Of a stretch of DNA of 64,000 nucleotides, positions 52,986-64,000 are shown one piece after another. The position numbers were made by a program, and so were the translations under genes. The notes below the pieces were generated by a model, which did no database searches, was not told where the DNA came from, and saw nothing but the letters and a program-made list of their open reading frames with translations. Source of the stretch: Cloeon dipterum. Taxonomy: Eukaryota; Arthropoda; Insecta; Ephemeroptera; Baetidae. The stretch is taken from contig NC_088789.1 of assembly GCF_949628265.1 (NCBI RefSeq), positions 3,658,001 to 3,722,000 of the forward strand, read 5' to 3'. Each line of letters opens with the position of its first letter. Positions within the stretch are counted from its first letter, which is position 1.

Positions 52986-55900
52986 ATGCTGACCACGAGG
53001 CTGCTGGCCGTGGCGCTGGTCGTCGGCGCCGCCGTGCTCGCCGCCCCCGAGCAAACCCTCAACATTGGCAGGGCCATGAACCTGTTCACGCGCTACGGAT
53101 ACCTCACCCTCAGCATGCGCGTCGTGCCCAGGAACGACAGCAAAGTGTGGCTCTTCAGGGAGCCGACCGTCAAGATTTTCCAGGATGTCAAGCCAGAGGT
53201 AACTAATTATGCCACTTTTTACCACCGTCCAAGTTTTACTAATTTTAGCCGCTATTTTATTGCAAGACACACTTCACCTTATTTTAAAGAAAATATTTAA
53301 TAGTTCTGATTTTACTGGCTCGTCTATTACCTATTTCCTTTTTATTGATAAATATAAATATTATATTTCATCGCTTTACCAAATAAATAAAGTAACAACA
53401 ACTCTTGCATCATATTATGGTACACAATTATTTCATTATTTATCCTGTTTATGTCTTAATTAATTTAGAATCCATTTAGTTTCCCAATTAATTGGGAAAC
53501 AGCAATTTTCGTATTGTTGTTTATCTCATCCTCGGGACCTGTCATTAGTAGCCAGTCAAAGAAATCCTATCCTTTTCAAGGTCATTTGGTGTCATAAATC
53601 GTCCACATCTGATGCTTGAAAAGGAGACTGCGTGCTGGTATTCTCATTGTTCGCGCGCACATAAACACCCTTTGGACTGAAATATGTTTGCTTTAAATAA
53701 TAATTGACCAAACCAAACACAAAAGGTGACTAAAGGAAGGAAATGTTGTTTCTTTTTCATAAAGCACACTCTTCAATAATATTTGACGCCTGCTTCCTTT
53801 ATGAATAAGTAGATTTTTGGAAGTTTTGAAAAACACTTTAAATATTTGGTCATCGGAAATACACACAGAAAAATTGTTGAGCACCGACTCTCAACTTTCA
53901 ACACTAAAATATTGATATTAAACGTTGATAAAACACTGCGTAGTTAAATCCAACGCATTTAATTTTCCGTTTGTAATGCACGGTTCTGTTGGAGGAAAAC
54001 AGGATACCCTTTCTCTCTCGCTCTGACGCCGATTTTCCACAATGCACGCCGAAGGATATATCCCTGACAAGTGTATATGAAACGCGCGCGCTTTTGAAGG
54101 TTCATTAATTCCATCAGATCGTAATATTTTTGCCCACTCACACGAATCACTCGCTGCTTCATCCTTCGTGAGAAATGCGACCACGTGTGTGGCAATGTGG
54201 AGGTTCTGCACAAATTTCTTTAACGAGAGTCGCTAACGGGTGAGTGTTCGTGTTTTGTTGGAAATGTCAAGTTCAATCGAAAGTTCATCCTCCACCGCAG
54301 TGAAGTTATTGAGGTCGGTCTGTTCGGCAAGTGCACGGCATTCAATTTTGCAACGAAATTAATATACGCGGAGTAGGTGGAAAACGCGCTGCTTAAGCGT
54401 GTGCTTAATTCGTAAATTGGTGTATTGCAAAGATTTCGCACGATTGCTTTTCTTTTCTGGGTCTGCGATTAAACTGAGATAATTCATGCAAATTTAAAAA
54501 TAAACGCAACAGGGAATTCGAACAAATTCCACTCAAAAAATATTTTAAAATCAACGTTCAATTTACAGTAAGCTTATGAATCGAAAAAAAAAAATTGAAA
54601 ATTACACTATTCAACTCAAGGTTGGATCTATTAGCTCACGTCATTTTTAAATGCGTTGTCAGAGTTCAAAAAAATTTGTCGGTGGAATTTTTAGGCTGGT
54701 TGGACGGTCACGCCGAATTTTTTCCTGATGATGACAGCTGACCATTTTAATTGGCGGCTGTGGTGGCTGACAAATTTTAGATTGATGTGTTTGACGGCTG
54801 GAAGGCTTGGAAGCCCATTTTTCAAATTTGTTCGGCTTTTTGACTAACGTCCGTACGGCTACACTGACCACGTGACAGTGTAGTGCAACTGGATGACTCA
54901 TATATGACAACTCATTTTTGTAATAATGCTGCGATCAAAAATTCATAGGTTTGAAAGCAAAATCGGGTAGATTTGGCTGCTCTGCGGGAAATGGAGTACA
55001 ATTATTATTAAACTGTCAATTTCAAAAATGCAGGAACACTGTCCTGACACAAAACTTCAAATCTGCTTTCTTGGCATTTTCTTCTCTTTAAGAGCAGTTA
55101 TAAGTCAGTTTTATATCAAGTAGGGTTATATATTTAAATTCCTTTTCAGACGAATGCCCTTTTTCTTAGCTATTACTATTAGATAGCTGCTCTAAATCTT
55201 TGTATTGTATTAGAAAAATATAAAAATGGTTGGTCTAAAATACCTAAAATCACCATTTATTAGAGGTCTCAGCCAGCCGCGCTGTGCCACACCAGCCGGC
55301 AAATTTTGGGTCGCGTGGGCAGCCGCCAGCCACCGTGAACCTGAATCAGCAACGCCAGCCGTTGGTAAAAAGGGCCAAAAATATAAAATTGCAGGAGAAA
55401 TGTCTTCCAGCCCTTCGATCCGTTAAGCACTATCAAACTTCACGTTTAAAATATCATCAGCCGCCTCCCGAAAAAAAATTCGGCTGTAAGCCGGTTCCGC
55501 CAGCCGCTGTCTTAAACCTTTATATATACAGGATGAAATCACTGCTTTCCAAATTTACACTGATGGGCATCTACGTTTTTTTTAAAAATATTTTCCATTT
55601 AATTTTCAGGTGTTCAAGCCGAGGAACGGGCGCAAAATTCCGAGTGACGACCAGAAAGTGGTCTTCCACGGTGACTTCCACATGGAGTTCTGCGACAACG
55701 TGCGGCAGCTCTTCCACGCCTACTTCCGTGATTTCAGCATCGAGAAGCTGGACAAGCCGTGGACGGCGTTCACCAACAGCTGGAGCTCAGCGGACGCAGC
55801 CCGCGAGCTGGGCATCAACGCCAGTTTCGTCACGTCGCAGAGTGGACACAGTTTCATTTTGGTGCGCGTGTCCCGGTGGCGGGACAGCGGCAAGTTGGCA

Positions 55901-58900
55901 GAGGCGACGACGCGTCGGCCCATCGGCGCCGTCGCCAAGGAGATCGACAACGTCAAGATTGGCGACGAGACCACCGTGGTCAACTTCATCAAGAGCTACG
56001 GCAGCCACTACGTTCATTCATTCGTCACGGGCAACGCGCTTTATCAGGTAAATTACGCGTTTTCCCTCTTCATGCTTTCATTTTTACGGTGCAAAGACAA
56101 ACGAAGGCTTCTGCGACGTCAGGGATGTAATTAAAACGGATTTTTCTTCTCCTGAGATTTTTTGAAGTTATATCCAGAATGCGGTTACTATATATAGGAA
56201 CAGTTATTATTAACAGAAAATATAGCCCAGTAATAATCATTTATTATTAAAAATGCTATCTAATAATGTGTTCTTAAAAAATAAAAAATCCTGCAAGTAT
56301 GGAATGGAGTTAATAAAATCCCTGAAAAGTGCATTCTGCAGAAATAAATCTTATTTAAATAATTTTTGAGAGACTAAATCACGGCCGGGTTTTCTCCGAA
56401 AATTTTAAAATAAATATTTCAAATTTTTTATATTCCCGCACATTAGAAGTTGGTTTTATATCATTTTGTATGTATTTTGCGGGTAAAAAATTGGATTTTT
56501 ATGAAATAGTAAACAAAATTAAAAAAAATCCAATTAAAACTTTTATGACAGTGCCGGACCACTGAAAAATCTGGTTGATAACCAATAAAAAAATTGCAAA
56601 AAATAGTTATCAGTACTTTAAAGTGAACTGACAGATTTGCAAACCTCTTGACCGATAAGCTTTACAGTTTTATACACAGTCCAGGAAAAGAATCGATAAG
56701 CCCCAGAACGAAAGTGCATTTTCAATATTTATCTTAATTTTTTTTCAAATTTTACATTTTTCCTAAAATGGGTTGAACGCTCTTGTTGAAACTCTGAAAA
56801 TCCTTTTAAAAAATTAAAATAATCTCCTCCGTCCGGTCTACTCATGTTTCTCAAGTTCATTGGAACATGAAATCAAGGAAATCGTTCTTCATGCTGGTGT
56901 GGGCTTGAAGACGAGAAAGATTAAGTACAATAATGGGCTGCGGCTGCTCGAAATTATATCAGCTCTCGCGCGCTCTCGAGTGTGTGCTGCATTTTGTATG
57001 CGTGCCTCAACGCACGCCTTATCATTTCCTCATTAGAGTTTGAAACAAAACGATGACGCCGAAAACATATTTCAGCAACGCCTGTCCGTGACGGGGAATG
57101 ATGATTGTTATTAAAAGTATTCAGACATACTTTAAAATTTAACATGTGGTGTATAAAGGGCATGAAGCAATTTTCCAAAAAAAAGTTGCCTTGTCAGGTG
57201 CGTTAGAGCAATTATTTTTTTAAGGCGAATAGAGCTTCACATTCGGGGACGACCAAAATACTGTCATCCGCGTCTAAACCCTTTTTTGGAGTTACAATTT
57301 TTATAATTAGAGTTTTAAACTGCTATTGCCATGGTTGCGTGCGAAATGCGAACTGTTGGATGGTGAAATTCAAATCAATTGAGGACGAGAAGTAAAAATT
57401 CACTGCACAAGACGATAGAAACAGTTTAACACGTCCCTCGCAATAGTTGCAAATCACCAGGAGCAGTTTAGCAAAAGACGCAAGCTTCGTTTTGACGGCT
57501 GTCGCCTCTCAAATGCCCTGCAAAAAATGCAAATTGCTGTGCTGTAAAAGAAAATTGACATCCTTGAATAACGACGCTAATGTGTTCTCGCTGCATCCGA
57601 AATTAAGGAAGTTGTCGCTGCGCATGCTACTGTGTGTCTCTTGCTGTGTTCGACACATATACAGGAATTAATAATTCATTTGGAGGGTCAAAGCAGGACC
57701 TTGAGGCGCAAACGCCACCACAAATAGAATTAAAGTGAGGCATGTGGGTTGTTTTTTCTCCGTGTAGTTAGCATGGCCGCATCTCGCTTGCAACCGCGGT
57801 ATAGCGTTTCCGCGTGCCCGAAATATGTCTTGTGTCTAGCCAGTGTCTAAACGTCTTAAATTGAAATGCATTAGGCGCACATGCGGTATGTTTGCATTTG
57901 CAGGTTTAATTTATTTATCTTGGCACAAGACCGGTGTAGGCTTATGCAAGGTGCCAAAACAGCAATTACATTTACACTTTAAATAAAAACTAATAAAAAT
58001 ATTTGGAGTGCTAGGGGACGTTTAGACCGTAACAAAACCGTTTCAAATTTTGTTCAAAAAATCTGTTCCTTGCAAACATTGCTGTAGTCAATTCCATTGC
58101 ATTAATAAATTACAACGAATGTGTTTGGACACGGGGCTATTAAGTATAACAACGTGTTATGCCGCACCGTCCTAGTTACTGCAACTCCTATTTGCGTTAA
58201 CACGTTTATTTTTACATTTTGCCTTTTTACATCAAGCTAAACAGTACACATGCGAGTACAACAAGTAGCATTAAATAAAAATAAGTATGCGTGCGTATTG
58301 CTTCATTCAATCGGTCAATGCGTGACATCAACCTGCGTTTGGCTGTACACAAAAAACGCGAACAACTAACCGCAAGTACGTTTTCACAAGCTACACATAC
58401 AAACTCCATTGAATGCAACAAATTCAATATCGAAATCTACTAATTTGAACAAAAAATAATTCGCAGCATGGTTGTTGATGTTTTGCTTTAACTTTCGTCA
58501 CGTTTCATTTCCAATTCTTGAACAATAGAGCACTCTCGTTCAGAGCAATAAAATCGCGGAAATCCTCTGCTTTTGAAGCTTTTTGCCTTTATTAAATTTC
58601 ACCTCCAATCCACATAAAAGAAGTCTGGCTTGCATGGTAATGAGCCGGCTTTCGAGCAGCGCATGGCTGCAAGCGCGGCTGCATGTATAGAATGTGCACG
58701 CTCCAGCAAATGCAATACAAATATGATTGCGCTTTTTCTTATTACGTACCATTACCTTTTATTAGATCGCTCACGTCGAAGGCAGAACGAGTTGTATCCT
58801 TGAAAGGAGTTGGAATATTGGCATGGGAGGCGCCAGTAATTCACGGATCGACACCTGCCGCGAGCGCTGCTGACAAAAGTGTGTTTCCTGCTTCCAAGTT

Positions 58901-61282
58901 GAATGACAGAAAGTGTGATTTTTTGAACAGTCACAGCCGCGAGTTACATGTTCACGACTGTTGCCAAAAAGCGGGATTTATAGACTCGTGGCGCTTTTTA
59001 TTAAAATAGCACTGCCGTATCTTTACACCAGTTGGACTAAATTCTGGTCAATAAAAAGGTTACAATATAAAGGTCATAAAATACGCAGTTGCCTTTTAGA
59101 AAGGATTTGATAAAAAAATTCCACATAAATTGATTATTATCTTGTTCTAAAATTAAAAGGAAACATCCACTTAACTGTGTCCGAATTTAAATCTCATTGT
59201 CGTGGGAATAAGCGTTGCCCAGACAAAACTGACCAGCGAGACAAAAAAGCATATATTGCGAAGGGGAGGACTGTCTAGTGGTTGACGTGACGGTTGTTGC
59301 GGAGCATCACGCATTCCACGCAGAAGTCAATGGCAGTATAATTGTAACAACTCTCTTTCTTAACCGCTATATAGCTGCGATTATTTAACAATGCTTCCAC
59401 ACGAGTTATTACACTCCGCATGCTGATAATTGTGACTGCAAGATGTGTATCGGGATGTGGAGCTGTACAAAAGCAAAAAGTGGTTGCCTCTTAAGTTCTC
59501 AGCAGCAGCTGCTGCCTTTTCATGTCGCTGCGTTTAACTGCATCACATTGTAAAATATCTTTTGTTTCAAGCCGATTTGTGGAAACAATGATATATATGA
59601 TGAAATGGAATCATTTTCTCAGAAATGGATAACTGCAGCTATAAACTTTTCAAATTTTCTTTTTGAACGAAGTTTCTTTAAGTTTATAGGCTGAGTGGTT
59701 TCTGTTGCTATAGGAAACTCAAGATTTTAAAAATGAATTGAATTTTTAGTTTAAAGAGAAAAATTTAAAGTTTTGGAAAATTTGAAATTTCGATCCTTCA
59801 AAATTTCCAACAATTGACATTTTAAGAGCACAACGAAATAAATTTTTAACTAAAGAGGCGTACAATATTTTATATTTTTCGTCCCTGATGCTTCAAGATA
59901 ATTGAAGAACTTTTTGAAATACATCGCCAAAAATGTTTCAGTATCTTATTCCAAGATGGTTTATCGTGGAATATTACGCAGAATGATTCAGCTTTAAATA
60001 AAACCGTGACACGAATGTATTCAAAAACTATTCCTGAATCCTGTGGGATATTCCTGGAGGATCTTTTCAGGAATATTCCTGAACGAAATATTTTCTGGGT
60101 GATATTTATCGGGTTTTATAATAAAATTCATAGGCACAATACTTACAAATTTCAAAGTTTTCACCATATGTAGCGGTTTGTGGTATTTTAAAATAATGCT
60201 TGTGGTTATTTCTTTTTTCTTATGATATATTGCGTCGCGCAACGAGCGTGAAAAGTGCGTGCAGTGGCGAGTGCAGCGAAAAGGAGATGCGAGACATTGT
60301 AAAATAGACTGCCCGCCTAGCTGCGTTGAACTATGTAGGTCTGTCGTGCTACCTCTCGCGTGTAAAATCAGTCAGTAGTGCGTCGCCCAATAACTATTAT
60401 CTCTGATAGAAAGGGTTAAAAATACAAATTACTCTCAGCACAAAAAGTAGAGCCAGCAGATTTATTAAAAATAGAGGGACAAGGAAAGGGATAATCACAA
60501 ATATTATTTAAAAATACCATAAATACCGTTATAACCAATAAAATAAAAGCTATACAAGTAGTAAACAATTCCTGAAAAATAATAACTGTGAGAAAAGTAT
60601 TCAAATTTCGAACATTCCTTGAAAGCGACGAAGCGTGTCCCATTAATTTTATATTTTCCTCCAAGATTAAAATAATGCTTTGGTAAAATAACCAAAAAGT
60701 GATGGTTAAAACAATAAAACTGCTCTCTAGTTTTCACTTTTGTAGGAGCCTTAACAGTTAAGTCATCCTGACAAGAGATGTCCTTTAACATTCAAGAATT
60801 TGCATTGCAGATTAAAACTAGCAAAATAAAGAAAAATTGTGCATATAATAAATATTTTAACTCAAATTTCTTTGTTTGGTTTTCAGGTGTATGTGTACAC
60901 GCCTTCAGTCTACGCTAAGATCAAGGAGCGGCTCAAGTCGCAAGGCATCTCCGAGCTGTCGGCGTTTGAGCTGGGAGGTTACTTCTCCCCCTGGCACGCT
61001 GTCCAAGTGGGAAAAATAATGTCGGCCAGCGGCAATCAGACAGTGACCGAGTGGGCAGACAAAAATCTGGAGACGTCCTTCTATCTGTACAAGTTTCCAT
61101 CGCTGCTTCGGCTCCACGGAAACGCCGAGAAGCTCAAGCAGCTGGATTCGATGCTGCTCAACGAGGCTGTCCTTCAGTTGGACCTGCGGACAGTGACGCC
61201 AGTTTTCCAAGAGCCACAGCAGAGGTACTTTTTCGAAAAAACCTTGGACAACCAAATCAAACTGTGGGAGTTCAACATGTAG
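52986..61282 (+). CDS. tsl: Torso-like, secreted MACPF-domain protein
   Basis: Torso-like is a secreted perforin-like protein. In flies it is laid down at the egg poles and permits local activation of the Torso receptor; it also has growth roles, and is found in insects generally. Three exons, 52986-53198, 55610-56047 and 60887-61282, all phase 0, give 348 residues, close to the fly length. The N-terminus is a signal peptide (MLTTRLLAVALVVGAAVLAA). Exon 2 holds the MACPF core, with the signature KSYGSHYVHSFVTGNALYQ. Exon 3 begins VYVYTPSVYAKIKERL and ends FFEKTLDNQIKLWEFNM. The Tsl-specific segments YFRDFSIEKLDKPWTAF and FELGGYFSPWHAVQVGKI support the assignment over other MACPF proteins. The two introns (2.4 and 4.8 kb) are long for this genome. 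Confidence 0.96.
53199..55609 (+). other. torso-like intron 1
   Basis: AT-rich, except for GC-richer patches at about 54680-54860 and 55263-55515 that carry repeated GGCGGCTG/CAGCCGCC words. The second is a copy of dispersed repeat C. No exon was recognised. Confidence 0.4.
55263..55515 (-). repeat. Dispersed repeat C, copy in torso-like intron
   Basis: The 36-bp block at about 55421-55456 is the reverse complement, with about three mismatches, of 31893-31928 in the FAM50 intron. CAGCCGCC words flank it. A 13-bp stretch (AGAGGTCTCAGCC, 55263-55275) matches the start of the FAM50 copy in direct orientation, so the two copies are rearranged relative to each other. A weaker relative may lie at 54680-54860. 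Confidence 0.55.
56048..60886 (+). other. torso-like intron 2
   Basis: A 4.8-kb AT-rich intron with no supported nested gene on either strand. Open frames up to about 110 codons (for example 58683-59009) lack coding character. No transposon ends were recognised. Confidence 0.4.
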
Positions 61283-61931
61283 TGTAAAAAAGGAACCTTA
61301 TCAAAGGCAGTGCCATGAACACGACTTCTCAAGTGCCCTATTATTTATCGACAGAGCGATTGCTGTGATAAATTTTGTTAACTCTTACGCCTCAGCTAAT
61401 TAATAATAAACCTTACTTTGTAATCAGCCATACGTGAAATACTAAAGGCCAAATTTGCGGTAAAAAAAGAACTGAAGTTTTATTCGACTTTTTGGTCAAA
61501 TTACATTGTGTGCATTTTTTTAAAAAGAGAGTTAATATTTTAACACCTTGGACCTTATCAATTTCAAGTGTTATTTGAAAGCTACTGGGTTCAGTTTTTA
61601 GAGCAGAATGCTTGTCAAATCATATTTCCCACTTTGGAGTACAAGTGCAAAGCCTGGACTTTGGCACAGACAATATGAAGCGCATTTTAAACTACAATCA
61701 TGGATTTATAATGTCATTTTTGTGTTTATCACAGACATTACTCAAATAATTGATTTTTGCTTTGACTTTTGAGTGCTATAAAAATAAATAAGGAATACTT
61801 TACGTTCCATGTTTAGCCTGTTACCAATTTAAGTTTTTAAATTATTTTGCGCTTATTTGTTAGTGAGATCATTATTTAAGAGTTAATCAAGCATGAGACA
61901 AGCACTTAAATAATAAAAGCTGCACGAAGAA
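61283..61931. terminator. Convergent 3' ends of torso-like and TTC5
   Basis: AATAAA at 61405-61410 is the likely torso-like polyadenylation signal. TTC5 reads toward it from the right with its stop at 61932, so the two 3' UTRs share about 650 bp. Confidence 0.55.
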
Positions 61932-63964
61932 TCAAGAAGTGTAGTCGCTCTGTGTAGTGCTGGCCACTTTGGTGGTGACCAAGGTGCAGGCGTGGTGCTC
62001 TCGACTCAGTCTTCTTCCGTTGACCACAAGGACCAAAGGAGTCGGAACTCGTATCGAGTTGAAATTGAAGCTCTGTTTAAGCAAAGGAACACCATGAATC
62101 ATCAAGGGAAATTATGCATTTTCTTAGGCTTGATTTTTGGCTAATATTTTGCTAAAAAATTGTTTCTTTTTTTATTAAATCTTGTAATGACTTTTTTCTT
62201 TAAAATCATACATAAATAGCTAAGCAAGAAACCTGTGAAAAAATCAAACGTAAAATTATTCACAATAATTAAAAAACACATCACCACATAAAAACATTAA
62301 GTCGGGGTCAAGAGAAAACAATTTGAAAATTAATGAAAACTAAGTGCAAACATTGCCTGCAAGATTCTGGTAAAAAATGAAAAAAAAGAAAACTGTTTTT
62401 AAACACACTGCATTTTGGGTGTTTTGCTACCCTGCATAGTTCTTCGGAAGCTCAGCAATTCACCTACCTTGTCTTTGTGGGTAAACGCCACTTTGCAAAG
62501 GTATGGCTCAGGAATGGCGATTGAGTCTCCGATGATGAACCCCCGGCCTTCAGCCAGGTTGTAGACAGTCACAACAACGCAAGTCTCATTCTTGTCAGTG
62601 ATGCAGAAGGAGCTGAAAAATAAAAGTTGAGCGAAAGCTAGAACTATCGCTTTACGAGTGATTTCTTACAAAGCAACAGAGTCTTCGGAATGCAGTCCAC
62701 TGACAACCTTTCCAAGCACCACCTTGTCCTTATTCAGACCCTCTTCTAAATCCTTGAGAGCCACATTTGTCATTGTCACTTTTGCCTCGCCACCCTTCTC
62801 AGCGCTCTCCTCATATGGTCCCAAGTGCTTCAAACTTAATCCCTGCGTCATATTTTTTGTTTTAAATGAGGAAAACATTCACAATTTCATTACTAATAAG
62901 TTATAAAATCGGGACCCAGTGAGCTCATGGTGAGTAGAGTTTAAAAATGGATTTAAATACAAAGAATGGAATTGACTGATCTCCAGTTTAAAGGAGTGAG
63001 GTGTTTTTATTAGGTTTCTTAAAGAAAACCATTTGCTGAAATGCACGATGAAATATGGTTTGTTTGGTTAATTGTGCATGCAAACATACCTTCAACATGC
63101 TGTGCAATTTCTTTGGCCTCTGTTTGCCTTGAGTTGTCACTAGCTGCTGGGCAGTCTCTAAGTACATAATTAACTTCCTTTCTTTTTCTTTCGGCAAGTT
63201 CCAAGTTGGATCAAGAGCAGCGGCTTTTGAAAAGGCTTCTAAGGCAGGCAGGTACTCTTCTTGATACTGTAAGGCCTAAAAAAATAGATAGCATATTATT
63301 GTTGTTTGCCACGAAAAATGCTTAACCGACTCACAATGCCTTTGTTGTAATACAAGTCAGGGTCAACTTGCGCTATCACATCTTTTTCCTGAAAACAATA
63401 ATAATTATTGGAATAGTTGGTGACGTGCTGATAGCAATTATAAAATACCGCTTGTAAATAAGCTGCTAAAGCCTGCTTCATCTTCTTTGGCGATTGCAAT
63501 ATGGAGAAGAATGACACGAGATATGAATTTCCAAGCACAACCCACGAAAGACCGTCGCTTGGGTCCAGCTCAACGGATTCAGTCGCCTTCACCAGGGACT
63601 CTTCTATGATTTTCACCCTCTCCTCGTGGTTTGCCGACGGTTGCTGCCTTAAAACGATAGCCAAACTGCGAAGGGCCACTTTATCCTTGGGCTACAATTA
63701 ATTACTACAGTTTTAAATCATGTTTGGATAGGGGAAGTAGAAGGAATTGATTTACATTTTTCAAAAAGCACTTTTTGGCTCCTAGGGAGTCGCCTCTTTT
63801 CCACATGCAAAATCCAAGCTCATTCCAAGCTTCCAGAAGATTAGAGTTCAGTTTTATCGCTTTTGAGAGGAGCTTCTCTGCCTCAGGGTCGTGGTCTTGC
63901 GTGACATTCAACGCTCTGCCCTTTAGGTAAAAGAATTTTGATTTGTCTTCAGCTTGAGCTTTTC
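61932..63964 (-). CDS. TTC5: Tetratricopeptide repeat protein 5 (TTC5/Strap), partial
   Basis: TTC5 (Strap) is a stress-responsive p300 cofactor and, in animals, the factor that reads nascent tubulin for tubulin mRNA autoregulation. Eight exons on the minus strand (63756-63964, 63449-63691, 63335-63388, 63090-63275, 62670-62842, 62468-62612, 61932-62072) plus more beyond the right edge; seven are seen here, in phase, giving about 382 residues. TPR motifs include YLKGRALNVTQDHDPEAEKL, KAIKLNSNLLEAWNELGFCM, LDPSDGLSWVVLGNSYL and KAAALDPTWNLP. The C-terminal OB-fold shows VVLGKVVSGL, VVTVYNLAEGRGFIIGDSIA and RVPTPLVLVVNGR. The first visible exon opens at an acceptor (ctcag) near 63965, so the N-terminal part lies outside the window. 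The order of motifs matches the vertebrate protein throughout. Confidence 0.95.
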
Positions 63965-64000
63965 CTGAGAAAATATTTCAGGTTTTATAATGGGCACTAT

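Overview
The window is nuclear DNA from an insect or a very close arthropod relative. It is AT-rich, and genes are split into many exons by GT-AG introns. Dozens of the introns are only 53-65 bp long, set against a few multi-kilobase ones. The gene content is typical of insects: a secreted six-domain gelsolin, torso-like, and a 14-3-3 zeta gene with a duplicated alternative exon like the one in flies. I cannot name the order or species from sequence alone.

Layout from left to right: (1) minus strand, 5' end of 6-phosphofructokinase (1-752, runs off the left edge, leader exon from about 1253); (2) minus strand, complete 4-hydroxyphenylpyruvate dioxygenase in 13 exons (1783-4046); (3) 4047-8200, largely empty, with one weak candidate short transcript; (4) plus strand, two tandem cytoplasmic poly(A)-binding protein genes with the same exon plan: a diverged copy (8290/10133-13544) and a canonical copy (16428-20811). 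Between them lies a dispersed repeat carrying a 146-bp MITE; (5) minus strand, MRTO4 ribosome-assembly factor (22171-23184); (6) plus strand, 14-3-3 zeta with a pair of duplicated, equal-length alternative exons (26928-29389); (7) plus strand, FAM50/XAP5 (31031-32877); (8) plus strand, secreted gelsolin (34226-46099). Its 3.6-kb fourth coding intron hosts, in antisense, an intact 349-codon gene derived from a mariner-type transposase whose catalytic positions are altered; (9) 46.1-52.8 kb, mostly empty; (10) plus strand, torso-like (52986-61282); (11) minus strand, TTC5/Strap (61932 to the right edge, 5' end missing), convergent with torso-like.

The genes are unrelated housekeeping and developmental loci, not a pathway cluster. 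The most notable items are the transposase-derived nested gene, the tandem PABP pair (one ordinary, one longer and divergent), the 14-3-3 alternative exons, a probable 18-nt gelsolin microexon, a consensus Inr+DPE core promoter for gelsolin, and a MITE with a perfect target duplication whose empty site survives in a second copy of the host repeat. No rRNA, tRNA, CRISPR or prokaryotic feature was recognised. Exon limits come from reading frame, splice consensus and protein-family similarity recalled from general knowledge. No alignment or transcript data were available.
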